A DNA stretch of 46,463 nucleotides, from assembly GCA_021816925.1 (NCBI GenBank), contig JAKAWQ010000024.1, forward strand, positions 1 through 46,463, read 5' to 3'. A program made the position numbers and the translations under genes. Every line of letters starts with the position of its first letter. Position 1 is the first letter of the stretch. The notes under the pieces were generated by a model, which was not told the origin of the DNA, made no database searches, and was given only the letters and a program-made list of their open reading frames with translations. Below, one piece after another: positions 26,614 to 35,279 of the stretch. This DNA comes from Pseudomonadota bacterium. GTDB lineage: Bacteria; Pseudomonadota; Alphaproteobacteria; Acetobacterales; Acetobacteraceae.

Positions 26614-27197
26614 GGATCGAGGAAATCGAGGGCGAGCAGCTGCTCGGAGCGCTCGCCGCGTTGCTCGCGGCGAAAGGGATCGTGACGCCGGCCGAGATCA
26701 CGGCACAGATCGCCGCGACCGACACCGCCTCGCCGGCACAGGGAGCACGCATGGTGGCCAAGGCGTGGACCGATCCGGCTTACCGCGTGCTCATGCTCGC
26801 CGACGGCACACGGGCGGCGGAGTCACTGGGCATTCCGATGCGCGGGGCGCCACCGCTCGGCGTGCTCGAAGACACGGCCGGGTTGCATCACCTGGTCGTT
26901 TGCACCCTTTGCAGTTGCTATCCGCGCGCGGTGCTCGGCTACCCGCCGTTCTGGTACAAGTCTGCCGCTTACCGGGCGCGTGCGGTGCGCGACCCACGCG
27001 GCGTGCTCGCCGAATGGGGTACCGTGCTGGCGCCCGAGGTGAGGCTCCGCATCGTCGATTCGACGGCCGATTATCGCTGGATGGTGCTGCCGCTTCGCCC
27101 GCCGGGCACGGCGGGATGGAGCGAGGAGCGGCTGGCCTCGCTTGTGCGCGAGACCGACATGATCGGCGTGACCTTGCCCGAGGTTCCGGGCGGCTGA
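26610..27197 (+). CDS. Nitrile hydratase alpha/thiocyanate hydrolase gamma-type catalytic subunit
   Basis: This metal-bearing subunit has 195 residues. The claw motif VCTLCSC holds the low-spin metal. Thr at the third position is typical of cobalt-type enzymes, where iron types have Ser. Family blocks around it are RAAESLGIPMRG, YPRAVLGYPPFWYKSAAYRA and RAVRDPRGVLAEWGT. GTG 26610 overlaps the preceding stop (GTGA). The enzyme would hydrate a nitrile to an amide or hydrolyse thiocyanate to carbonyl sulfide and ammonia. The split beta chain favours the latter type. No cobalt-insertion activator gene is seen nearby. Confidence 0.85.
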   Translation: MRIEEIEGEQLLGALAALLAAKGIVTPAEITAQIAATDTASPAQGARMVAKAWTDPAYRVLMLADGTRAAESLGIPMRGAPPLGVLEDTAGLHHLVVCTLCSCYPRAVLGYPPFWYKSAAYRARAVRDPRGVLAEWGTVLAPEVRLRIVDSTADYRWMVLPLRPPGTAGWSEERLASLVRETDMIGVTLPEVPGG

Positions 27198-27255
27198 GGA
27201 GCGCGGGCGGCGCGATTGAAGCGGGTCGGGCGGGCGCGTAGGATCGGCTTCACTG

Positions 27256-28146
27256 GTGGGAGGGATTCCGCGCGCGGGGCTCAGGGCGAAATTCATCCTG
27301 GCAATCATCGTCGCGTTCGTCATCGGCTATGCCGGGGCCGGGTTTGTGCCGCTGCAGCTTTTTGTTGCCGGTGTGCGGGAGCAGGTGCTGCAGAACGCGC
27401 GCATCATGATGAGCGCGGCGAACGCGATCCAGAACTACACCAACAGCGTGGTGGTGCCGCTGATCGGCTTCCAGAGAAACGGGAAGTTTCTCGCAGCCTC
27501 GATCCCGTTTTTTGTCGCGCAGAAGACGTTCCGCGGGGTGCAGAAGAAGTTCCCCGACTACAGATTCCGCGAGCCGGCGCTCAATCCCACCAATCCGGAC
27601 GATCGTACCACCGGCTGGGAAGCGGATTTCATCCACAGCTTTGCGCGCGACCCGAGACTTTCCGAGCTGGTGGCCGAGCGGGTGACGCCGACCGGGCGCT
27701 CGCTCAGCCTGGCGCGTCCGATCCGGGTAAACGACGCGAGCTGCCTCACCTGCCACAGATCTCCGAATGCGGCGCCACCTGCGCTGGTGGCACCCTACGG
27801 AAGGGACAACGGCTTCGGCTGGAAGCTCCATCAGGTGATGGGCGCGGAGATCGTTCCGGTGCCGATGGCGCTGCCGATGCAGCAGGCCGAGCATGCGTTC
27901 CTGACCTTCATGGCGATCCTGCTCTCCATGGGCCTCGTGATCATCGTTATTCTCAACGTACTGCTGCACTACATCGTGATCCGCCCGGTGAAGCGGATGG
28001 CGGCGATTGCGACGCCGGTCAGCCTGGGCGATCTCGGCGCCGAAGAATACGAGAAGAAGGGATCGGACGAAATTTCTACGCTCTCCGCAGCCTTCAACCG
28101 CATGCGCCGCGGCATCGAGAGCGCGATGCAAATGCTGCAACGCTAG
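27256..28146 (+). CDS. Membrane redox sensor: DUF3365 (Tll0287-like) domain with c-type heme motif, membrane helix and HAMP
   Basis: This inner-membrane receptor has 296 residues. It has an N-terminal helix (FILAIIVAFVIGYAGAGFVP), a periplasmic DUF3365 domain, a second helix (FMAILLSMGLVIIVILNVLL) and a cytoplasmic HAMP (RPVKRMAAIATPVSLGDLG). The sensor domain carries CLTCH, a c-type heme attachment site, as in heme-binding Tll0287-type sensors. It ends just after HAMP with no kinase or other output domain, so it must signal to a separate protein. The broken Ser/Thr kinase 55 bases downstream is the obvious candidate. Start GTG 27256 has no clear ribosome-binding site. Confidence 0.8.
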   Translation: MGGIPRAGLRAKFILAIIVAFVIGYAGAGFVPLQLFVAGVREQVLQNARIMMSAANAIQNYTNSVVVPLIGFQRNGKFLAASIPFFVAQKTFRGVQKKFPDYRFREPALNPTNPDDRTTGWEADFIHSFARDPRLSELVAERVTPTGRSLSLARPIRVNDASCLTCHRSPNAAPPALVAPYGRDNGFGWKLHQVMGAEIVPVPMALPMQQAEHAFLTFMAILLSMGLVIIVILNVLLHYIVIRPVKRMAAIATPVSLGDLGAEEYEKKGSDEISTLSAAFNRMRRGIESAMQMLQR

Positions 28147-28200
28147 CGGCGCCCGCGCGCATGGTCTCACCCTGGTAAGCGAGCCGGCCCTGCCCAAGGG

Positions 28201-29291
28201 TTCGGGCGCTATCGCGTGGTGTCGCGGCTCGGGCAGAGCGCCATGGGGGCGGTGTACAAAGCGCACAACCCGGTGATCGGGCGTAATGTCGCGATCAAGC
28301 TGGTGCCTACCCAGGCGCCGGATGCCGTGACGCGGAGGGAATATCTTGCCCGCTTCCGCGCCGAGGCGCAGGCGGCGGAGCGCTGCAACCACCCGGCGAT
28401 CGTTGCGATCTACGATGTCTCGACCGAGGGCGAACACCCGTTCATCGTAATGGAGCTCGTCGAAGGGGCGAACCTGGCGGGAGGTGCTGCGCGATCCGGA
28501 ACGGAGCGCCGCGACCGACTGCCTCGGCGTGATCGGCGAGGCGCTCGCCGGGCTTGACGTCACGCACGCCGAGAGCGTGATCCATCGCGATATCAAGCCG
28601 GCCAATATCCTGCTCACGCGGGAAGAGCGGGCGAAGATCGCCGATTTCGGAATCGCGCGGCTTGACGAAGGTGCGGCGACCGGGGCCGGGGCGATGCTCG
28701 GGACGCCGAATTACATGGCGCCCGAGCAGATCATCGGCAGCGCAGTGGATCAGCGCGCCGATCTCTTCGCGGTGGCGTTATGCTGTACGAGGTTCTCCCC
28801 GGGAAGCTGTCGTTCGCAGAGCGCAACCTGAGCGAGACGGTACTGCGCCTGACCGACGCCGCACCCGCGGACCTCGCCCCGGTCGCGGCGGAGCATGAGC
28901 CCTACGTGCCGGTGCTCGCGCGCGCGCTCGCCAAGTGGCCCGCCGAACGCTTCGAGAACGCCACGTCGTTCGCCGCGGCGTTGGCCGCAGCGCGCGGGGC
29001 GGATGTGGAGACGGCGGCGACCGTGGTGCTGGCGGCCGGCGGGCTCAAGCCGGCAGCAGGGCTGCAGTCGATACGGCCGCGCTCGGCGGGATCGAGGCGA
29101 CTCTCACGCGGTTCCTGGGGCCGATGGCGCGGGTGATCGTGGCGCGCGCGGCCGAGGAGGCGGCCACCCGCGAGGAGTTGCTGGCCACGCTCGCTCAGCA
29201 TCTGAGGCGGCCCGAGGACGCCGCACAGTGCCGCCGGCGCATGCTGGCTGCGGTCGGCGCACGAAAATCCCCACCGCCCGCGGGGTTCTAG
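28201..29291 (+). pseudogene. Serine/threonine protein kinase, at least three frameshifts
   Basis: A Hanks-type kinase is present in four frame pieces. The first runs from FGRYRVVSRLGQSAMGAVYK to FIVMELVEGANL. An extra base near 28478 leads to REVLRDPERS and the catalytic VIHRDIKPANILL with IADFGIARL and PNYMAPEQI. A lost base near 28767 leads to VMLYEVLPGKLSF. A third shift near 29060 leads to LTRFLGPMARVIVARAAEEA. The glycine loop has Ser for its second Gly, and no start codon lies in frame. The IS1634 element begins two bases after its final TAG. It was probably a soluble kinase downstream of the redox sensor. Confidence 0.82.
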
Positions 29292-29292
29292 T

Positions 29293-31210
29293 CTGAACTT
29301 TGCCCACTTTCGAGTGCAAGGCGTTGGCATAGTTCATGTTGTGTAGGAGATGTGTGTCTACGCTACCGGCGCGACGCCGAGCAAATCGAAGCTCCGGCGT
29401 TGTATTCTGGTGGCGGTAGCGAGGATAGCGGTGGGCCGATTGTGTCCCAGGCGCACGACGTTGCGTGTCAGGGTAGCGAGATCGACGAGCAGGGTGTGAA
29501 AGCTGTGCACCGGAAGCGGTTCGCCATCTACGGGATCGGTGCGTTTGCGGGCTGCCTTGCGCTGCGCCGCCGGGGAGGGTTTGGCCTTCGCCGCGGGTGA
29601 AGCCCTTTGCGCGCCGCGTGCCGCCGGGTCGTGCTCGTCGAACAACATCGGCGCCAGGCGCTGACGCATGTTCCATTCGAGATAGCAGGCCAGCATGCAC
29701 AGCAGCACGTGCGCACGCACCCGCGGTGCGGTCCAGTGGAACACCGGGCGCAGGTCCGGATCGATGGTCTTGATCGATCGGAAGGCTTGTTCCACGCCGC
29801 TCAGACTTTTGTAGGCACGCACGGTGGCAGCGGCATCGGACTGCGCCGTCGGCAGGTTGGTGCGCACGACGTAGATGCCGTCCAGTGCGGCCTCGGCGGC
29901 ATCGTTTCTGGCGAAGCTGAACGCCTCGTCGGTGATGCTGATCTGGAAATGCTTTGCCATCTTGCGCCGGCCCGGCACGGCGCCGACGGCCCGGCCGATC
30001 GCCGCGGCGCCGTACAGCGGGCGCGCAAGCCGCTGCACGCGGGCCTGGATGCGGACCAGTTCCTTCCCGGTGGCGGCCAGCGGCTCGCCGCGCTTGCGCG
30101 TGCGTTCCGCAGCCAGCAACGGGTTCTTGCAGACCACCAGGCGTTCGCCCGGATAGTCGGGGCTGGTGATCTCTGCCATGTCGCGGTCATCGAACAGTGA
30201 CGGCTGCAACGGGCCGCCGTCGGCCGCGAGTTGCTTGATTGCCGGAGCACGCAGCGCCGTGATCCAATCGAGACCGGCCGGGCGCAGCGTCTGCTCGATC
30301 CGCGCACTGCTCAGCAGGCCGCGGTCGCCCACCATCACCACGCGTTGCCGGCGGAAGCGCTGCTTCAACTTGTCGATCTGCGACGACAGCGTCATCGGAT
30401 CGGCCATGTTGCCCTCGAACACCTCCACCGCCACCGGGCAGCCGTCCGCGGCGCACAACAGGCCGATGACCAGTTGCGGGCGGTCGCGCCGGTGGTCGCG
30501 GCTATAGCCATACTGTGCCAGTTCGCAGCAGCGCCCCTCCAGGTAGGTGGAGGTGACATCGTAGAGCAGCAGCGCGCCGTCGTTCAGGTGGCGGCGGCCG
30601 AGGGTGGTTTCGATGAAGCTTTGCTCGCTGCCGAGCCAGTCCAGCGTGGCATAGACTTCCTTGGCGGTGACGCGGCCGAGCCCCAGCATCTCACCCAGTG
30701 AATGGCTGGCGGTGGCGGGATCCAGCATCCGCGCGGTCGCCAGCTTGGCCGCCGGCTCGAGCACGCGCGCGATGATCAGGGCGAGCGCCAGAGCCCGCCG
30801 GCGTTGCGGCGCCCGCCGGGGCAGCAGGGCATCGAGCTCGATCCGCCTCGCCATGCCGAGCGCGGCCAGCACGTGACCGTGTGGGAGGGATCGGACGATT
30901 TCGATGGCGTCGATGGCGGGCAACAGCACCTCGCCGCGCAGCACGGCACGCAACTGCTCGATCCGCTCAGCCGGCCAATCCGAGAGATTCTTGAGGGTCC
31001 GGTTCTTGGTCTTGCCATCCTCGCGATAGCTCTCGCGCAGCAGGATGGCCGGCGGTGAGCCCCGGTTGGGGATGACGGCGATATACATGAGCGTACCGAA
31101 CTAGGCCGAGTCGCTTCGCGTCAAGAGAAATCTGCCGCATCACATGACCGCATACCAAGCCTCTTTTGGCCCTTTTCAAGGCACTCTGTAACAAATATGG
31201 CAAAGTTCAG
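29293..31210 (-). mobile_element. Complete IS1634-family insertion sequence
   Basis: The ends are inverted repeats: CTGAACTTTGCC at 29293-29304 and its complement GGCAAAGTTCAG at 31199-31210. The match continues imperfectly inwards (CAC/ATA, then TTT on both). The 1918-base element carries one intact transposase. A clear target duplication was not recognised: flanking bases share only CTA, close to but not at the repeat tips. The left end touches the stop codon of the kinase pseudogene. Confidence 0.85.
29358..31088 (-). CDS. IS1634-family transposase, intact
   Basis: This 576-residue DDE transposase fills the element. Motifs from the N-terminus are MYIAVIPNRGSPPAILLRES, GALLLYDVTSTYLEG (first Asp), RRQRVVMVGDRGLLS (second Asp) and YKSLSGVEQAFRSIKT (Glu). 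The C-terminal region VRAHVLLCMLACYLEWNMRQ is also present. A Lys/Ala/Pro-rich linker follows (PAAKAKPSPAAQRKAARKR). It is unrelated at the detail level to the truncated transposase at 10338, though of the same family. Nothing disrupts it, so the element may still be mobile. Confidence 0.93.
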   Translation of the reverse strand: MYIAVIPNRGSPPAILLRESYREDGKTKNRTLKNLSDWPAERIEQLRAVLRGEVLLPAIDAIEIVRSLPHGHVLAALGMARRIELDALLPRRAPQRRRALALALIIARVLEPAAKLATARMLDPATASHSLGEMLGLGRVTAKEVYATLDWLGSEQSFIETTLGRRHLNDGALLLYDVTSTYLEGRCCELAQYGYSRDHRRDRPQLVIGLLCAADGCPVAVEVFEGNMADPMTLSSQIDKLKQRFRRQRVVMVGDRGLLSSARIEQTLRPAGLDWITALRAPAIKQLAADGGPLQPSLFDDRDMAEITSPDYPGERLVVCKNPLLAAERTRKRGEPLAATGKELVRIQARVQRLARPLYGAAAIGRAVGAVPGRRKMAKHFQISITDEAFSFARNDAAEAALDGIYVVRTNLPTAQSDAAATVRAYKSLSGVEQAFRSIKTIDPDLRPVFHWTAPRVRAHVLLCMLACYLEWNMRQRLAPMLFDEHDPAARGAQRASPAAKAKPSPAAQRKAARKRTDPVDGEPLPVHSFHTLLVDLATLTRNVVRLGHNRPTAILATATRIQRRSFDLLGVAPVA

Positions 31211-31364
31211 GCTAAATCTGCTACGCTGCCGCTTCAACCGATCCGCCCCGCAACCCGCCCACCGCCGCTTCCCGTCGCCCCACCCTGTCCGCCAGCCCGG
31301 AGCGAGCGTATCAGCAGCTTCGGCCTGGCGTCCCCGTCCGCCGACGTCCCCGGGAGGCACGAGA

Positions 31365-32228
31365 ATGCCGAGAGCGCCCCGCTCACCCCAACCGCCCGAC
31401 GCAGCCCTCCGCCGCGCCGCCCGTCCCCTCGTTTGCTACTCGGTCGAGAACCTGCCGCCCCTCGACACCGCGTTCTACAACGAAGCCCGTTCCGATCTGA
31501 CGAAGCTATCCGAACTCATCGTCCCGCCGCGAGACGCGCGGGCGTTCCGCGTGCCGGCCGGCCATTTCTTCCGCATCGTCAGCATCGAGGGTCCGCAAGT
31601 CGGTGATCTCAATCTCTGGAACGCCGCCGACCCCTCCGAACGTTTCTTCAGCGGCAAGACACGCGCGCTGCACGCAACGCATGTCAGCACCGGCGATCGC
31701 CTCTGGAGCACCCTGCCGAGCCTCCGCCCGCTCGGCACCATCACTCACGACACGCTCGACTGGTACGGCTGGGACGAAGACGGTGCCGGCGTGCACGACG
31801 TCATCGGCACGCGCTGTGATCCCTACACCAACCTTTTGCTCAAGGGTGCCGAGTATCATCACTGCTGCCACTCGAACCTGACGCGCGCGCTCGCCGCCGC
31901 TTGCAACATGCCGCTCTCCGAAGCCGAGCACCATGTCCACGACGTGCTGAACGTCTTCATGTGCACCGGCTTCACGCGCGACACGCACCAGTATTTCATG
32001 AAGGCGAGCCCGGTGCGGCCCGGCGACTTCATTGAGATCTTCGCCGAGATCGATCTCCTTGCCGCGCTCTCCGCCTGCCCGGGCGGCGATTGCGGCACGA
32101 GCCACTCCGACGACGTCGCCAAATGCTACCCGCTGAAGGTCGAGATCTTTCACCCGCAAGCGGCAGCACTCGCCCGCTGGCACCCGCCCACCCCGAGCGG
32201 CTATTCGCGCAACCACGGAATGGGGTGA
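31365..32228 (+). CDS. DUF1989 (urea carboxylase-associated family) protein
   Basis: This is a 287-residue cytosolic protein. ATG 31365 with GGGAGG seven bases upstream decides the start. Conserved DUF1989 blocks are RAFRVPAGHFFRIVSIEG, HATHVSTGDRLWS, TITHDTLDWYGWD, GTRCDPYTNLLL and CHSNLTRALA. Putative metal-ligand Cys and His lie in CGTSHSDDVAKCYPLKVEIF. In many bacteria such genes sit with urea carboxylase or guanidine-related genes, but no such partner is in this window, so the reaction is left open. Confidence 0.87.
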   Translation: MPRAPRSPQPPDAALRRAARPLVCYSVENLPPLDTAFYNEARSDLTKLSELIVPPRDARAFRVPAGHFFRIVSIEGPQVGDLNLWNAADPSERFFSGKTRALHATHVSTGDRLWSTLPSLRPLGTITHDTLDWYGWDEDGAGVHDVIGTRCDPYTNLLLKGAEYHHCCHSNLTRALAAACNMPLSEAEHHVHDVLNVFMCTGFTRDTHQYFMKASPVRPGDFIEIFAEIDLLAALSACPGGDCGTSHSDDVAKCYPLKVEIFHPQAAALARWHPPTPSGYSRNHGMG

Positions 32229-32544
32229 GGGACGCGTCTCGGCGCCGTGGCCGGTCGGCACCCGTCGGAGAGAAAGCAAGGGTCGGCCCGAACGTCTCCA
32301 CGCCTCCCATGCCGCAGGCGAGCAGCGCCACGAAAAGAGAGAATGCGAGCGTGTTCATGCGCGGAGCGACGCTGAGGCCGAGCAGCCGGAGCGAGCGCGG
32401 CGCGCAGGGCGGGTGGCCGAGCAGCCGGAGCGAGCGCGGCGCCGGGAGCTGCCGCGCCGCAGAGAGCCAAGGGCCGGCCGTGCTCGTGTGCTCGTGCCCT
32501 CGTGCCTTCGCATCTTGCGTCCGGGGCGAATTGGAGACCTCGCC
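32229..32544. other. Gene-free stretch of 316 bases with a short tandem duplication
   Basis: No convincing gene is seen. On the minus strand a frame beginning at ATG 32358 looks like a signal peptide (MNTLAFSLFVALLACGMGG) but loses any pattern within 40 codons. It may be the 5' scrap of an exported protein. A 28-base tandem duplication lies at 32376-32442, and CTCGTG recurs at 6-11 base intervals near 32480. Confidence 0.5.
32376..32442. repeat. 28-base direct duplication with 39-base period
   Basis: The stretch at 32376-32403, starting GGCCGAGCAGCCGG, recurs exactly at 32415-32442, with 11 bases between the copies. It lies among gene remnants and looks like a local slippage or rearrangement scar. 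Confidence 0.75.
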
Positions 32545-33024
32545 TCACGCCCGGCCGATGGCCGCGCGCGGCGCCGCGAACCGCGCCATGCCGACGACGC
32601 CGATCGCCAGGATGCTCGCCGCCGCGCCCGCCATCACCACCGGCAGCGGCATCGCGGCGTAGAACGCCGGCGCCGCGAGCATAGTGATCAGCGCGCCGAG
32701 GTTGATCGTGGCCAGGTGCGCGCGCATCGCCGCCGGAACTTCCGCGCGCGGCAGGTCGGTCTGGCGCAACACGGCGATCGGGATGTCGTGCAGCGGGCCG
32801 CCGATCGCGCCGCGCGCCGCGGCGGCGGCGAAGCCGGCCACGGCCGGAGCAGGCGGCAACGGCGTTGCCGCGACGAGCGCAATCAGCATCGTTGCGCTGC
32901 CGAGCACGACATGCCCGGCGAACACCCGGCGCCCCGGATTGGCCGGCGTCGGCCACCCGCCGATCACCAGCGTTGCCGCGAGGTTCGTGCAGCCATAGGC
33001 GGAGATCACGAGGTCGTCCGCGCC
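32545..33024 (-). pseudogene. MFS transporter, C-terminal remnant
   Basis: About 160 residues of hydrophobic sequence read on the minus strand. It runs from ADDLVISAYGCTNLAATLV through VFAGHVVLGSATMLIALVAA and NLGALITMLAAPAFYAAMPL to a stop at 32545. This is the second half of a 12-helix major-facilitator permease. The 5' half, with the start codon, is missing. Homology stops near 33024, where the TRAP-binding-protein remnant begins on the other strand. It cannot make a functional carrier. Confidence 0.65.
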
Positions 33025-33025
33025 G

Positions 33026-33197
33026 CCGCCGCCCGGGTTATGAACACGCTCAAGAAGAAAGGCGTCCGCACCTACGCGATCGTCCGCGCCGCCCTCGCCG
33101 CCGAGGTCAAGCCGCTCTGGACCAGCTTCACCAACCAGCACCCGGCAACCAAGCCCTTCCTCGAAGCGATCCTGGGGCGACCGGCAAGACCCTCTGA
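33026..33197 (+). pseudogene. TRAP transporter substrate-binding protein (DctP), C-terminal remnant
   Basis: Only the last ~55 residues remain: RVMNTLKKKGVRTYAIVRA, then AEVKPLWTSFTNQHPATKPF, resembling the end of DctP-type periplasmic proteins. A one-base shift near 33177 is needed to reach the natural-looking end GATGKTL and stop at 33197. The N-terminal 80 per cent is gone. The assignment leans on its position directly before DctQ and DctM pieces. Confidence 0.6.
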
Positions 33198-33199
33198 CG

Positions 33200-33800
33200 G
33201 TGGCGCCCCCTCCGGGCCCCTCGTTCCCGGAACGCATCCTCGCCGCCGTCGTCGCCACCCTCTCCGCCCTCATCCTCGCCGCCGGCGTCCACGTCGTCTT
33301 CGCCGACGTCCTTTTCCGCTATCTCCTCTCCAACCCGCTGCAATGGGGCGACGAGGTCGCCATCGCCGTCCTCGTCGCCGCGCTCGCACTCCATCGCTCC
33401 GAGCATCTCGGCATGCGTGCGCTCCGCCTCACTTTCGGGCATGATCCTCTTCTTCGTCGCCGCCGCCGAGCTGCTGAGCTACATCCTCACCCTCAACCTG
33501 ATCCCCCAGCACATGGCCGCCGCCCTCGCCGCCGTCGGCACCTCCTCCGGCACCGCGGCCTTCCTCCTCATCGTGATCCTCATGCTGATCGTCACGGGCT
33601 CCGTGCTCGAGGGCGCGCCCGCCCTCGTCATCTTCGCTCCGCTCCTCCTGCCTGCGGCGGCGAAGCTCGGCGTCAACCCGCTCCATTTCGGCATCCTGCT
33701 CATCGTCTCGATGGGCATCGGCCTTTTCGCCCCGCCGCTCGGCGTCGGGCTCTACACCGCCTGCGCGGTCGGCCAGGCCCCGGTCGGCTATCGCACGCCC
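33200..33800 (+). pseudogene. TRAP transporter DctQ 5' part joined to DctM 3' part
   Basis: GTG 33200 opens a small TRAP permease (FPERILAAVVATLSALILAA, VFADVLFRYLLSNPLQWGDE, HRSEHLGMRALRL). Near 33428 it changes frame into the late part of the large permease DctM (MILFFVAAAELLSYILTLNL, VLEGAPALVIFAPLLLPAAA, HFGILLIVSMGIGLFAPPLG). A deletion of roughly 1 kb has fused the two genes out of frame. DctM also lacks its last membrane helices after about 33795. Together with the DctP scrap this was a complete dicarboxylate/sugar-acid-type TRAP system. Confidence 0.78.
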
Positions 33801-33882
33801 CGCGCCGGCGCCGCTGCGGCGCCCACGATGCCAGACCTCCCCGGTCCCTCCAAGCGCGCCCGGTCGCCCCAGAGCGCCCGGA

Positions 33883-35241
33883 TCAGCGCGGCGGCGGCTC
33901 GCGCATCCGCTGCCGCTCCCTCACCTCTGCGTCGGTCAGCCGCGCGTCATAGATCGACCGCGGCTCGATCGTCCGCGCGACCAGAGTCGCTCCCGCCACG
34001 GCCAGCAGGAGGGGCACGATAAAGGATCGATCCTCGCCCGTCAGCTCCCACATCAGCACCACCGCCGAGATCGGTCCCTGCGTCGTCGCCGCCAGCACCG
34101 CGCCCGCGCCTACCACAGCGAACAAGCCTGCCGGCGCCCCCGGCCAAAGCAAAAGCCATGCCCGCCCGAGCGCGCCTCCGAGCAGCGCGCCAACCGTGAG
34201 CGAGGGCGTGAAAAGCCCACCCGGCGCGCCGCTGCCCAGGCACATCACCGTCGCCGCCGGCCGCAGCACCAACAGCATCAGCAGAAGCGGCAGCGCCACC
34301 TGCCCGGTGAAGGCGAGCTCCGAAACATCCTTGCCGTTGCCAAGCACTTGCGGAAACGGAATCGAGACGATCCCGAGCAGGCCGAGCGCCAGAAGCGGCG
34401 CGACGAACCGCCCCCGCCCCTTCGGCTTGTTGCGATCCGCCCAAGCGATCGCGCGCACGAACCCGACCGAAACGAGCCCAGCCACCGGCCCAACCACCAG
34501 CGCCCACACGACCGCCGAAGCCGAGGTCGGATAGGCGGCGATGTGATAGGTTGGCGCATCCGGCAGCGCGATCCAGGAGACGGCGGTCGCGATCAGCGAG
34601 GCCAGCAGCGCCGGCAGCACGAGTCTGAGCGCCAGCACGCCCCGCAGCACCTCGAGCGCGAACAGCGCGCCCCCCACTGGCACGCCGTAGGCCGCCGCCA
34701 TCCCCGCCCCGGCACCGCACGCCACCAGGAACCGCCGCTCCTCGTCCGACAATCGCGCCCGGTCGGAGACCGCGTTCGCAATCACCCCACCGGTCTGCTT
34801 CGGCGCGCCCTCCCGCCCGAGTGCAGCGCCCATCCCTACGATCAGGATCGAGAGCACGGCACTGCCGAACGTTCGCCACTTGGGCACCCGCCCCGCGCGG
34901 AACCAGATCGCTTCCGTGAGATCGATGTTGTTCCCGCTGGTGAGCCGCCCGATCAGCAGTTGCCCGCCTACCGTCACGAGCCCTGCCCCGAGCAGCACCA
35001 GCACGTGCCGCCAGGCGCCAACTGCCGCCGCAGCTGCCAGGATATCCGTGCCGGACCCGTGCCACATCAGGCTCTGCACGAGTTCGAGCAGCCGCGTCAG
35101 CGCCGCTGCGCCGAACCCCGCACCCATCCCGATCACGATCACCGCGAGCCAGAATTCCACCGCGCCCGGCTGCACGAGCGTCGCCGGAATACGCCCGCGA
35201 CTTTGCCCGGCCCCGCCCGCCGGCGTTTGCTCTCCGCTCAC
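33883..35241 (-). CDS. ClC-family chloride channel or H+/Cl- antiporter
   Basis: This is an inner-membrane protein of 452 residues with the many-helix ClC layout. Signature regions are RLTSGNNIDLTEAIW (in place of the usual GSGIP loop), GREGAPKQTGG with the gating glutamate, GAGMAAAYGVPVGGALFALE and SGAPGGLFTPSLTVGALLG. Presence of the gate Glu leaves both channel and antiporter possible. No C-terminal CBS domains are present. GTG 35241 is chosen because it lies just downstream of the M24 peptidase stop. An earlier codon would lie inside that gene. The binding site is weak. Confidence 0.9.
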   Translation of the reverse strand: MSGEQTPAGGAGQSRGRIPATLVQPGAVEFWLAVIVIGMGAGFGAAALTRLLELVQSLMWHGSGTDILAAAAAVGAWRHVLVLLGAGLVTVGGQLLIGRLTSGNNIDLTEAIWFRAGRVPKWRTFGSAVLSILIVGMGAALGREGAPKQTGGVIANAVSDRARLSDEERRFLVACGAGAGMAAAYGVPVGGALFALEVLRGVLALRLVLPALLASLIATAVSWIALPDAPTYHIAAYPTSASAVVWALVVGPVAGLVSVGFVRAIAWADRNKPKGRGRFVAPLLALGLLGIVSIPFPQVLGNGKDVSELAFTGQVALPLLLMLLVLRPAATVMCLGSGAPGGLFTPSLTVGALLGGALGRAWLLLWPGAPAGLFAVVGAGAVLAATTQGPISAVVLMWELTGEDRSFIVPLLLAVAGATLVARTIEPRSIYDARLTDAEVRERQRMREPPPR

Positions 35242-35279
35242 CCCGCCCGCGTGCCTGAAGCGCCGCGCGTCCCGCGCCC

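Noticed and set aside
29285-31220. Target-site duplication of the IS1634-family element
   Set aside because: The flanks share only CTA, at different distances from the inverted repeats. That is too little to claim a duplication.
32250-32358. Possible signal-peptide gene on the minus strand starting at 32358
   Set aside because: The first 20 residues look like an export signal, but there is no ribosome-binding site and the rest has no pattern. At best it is a 5' scrap.
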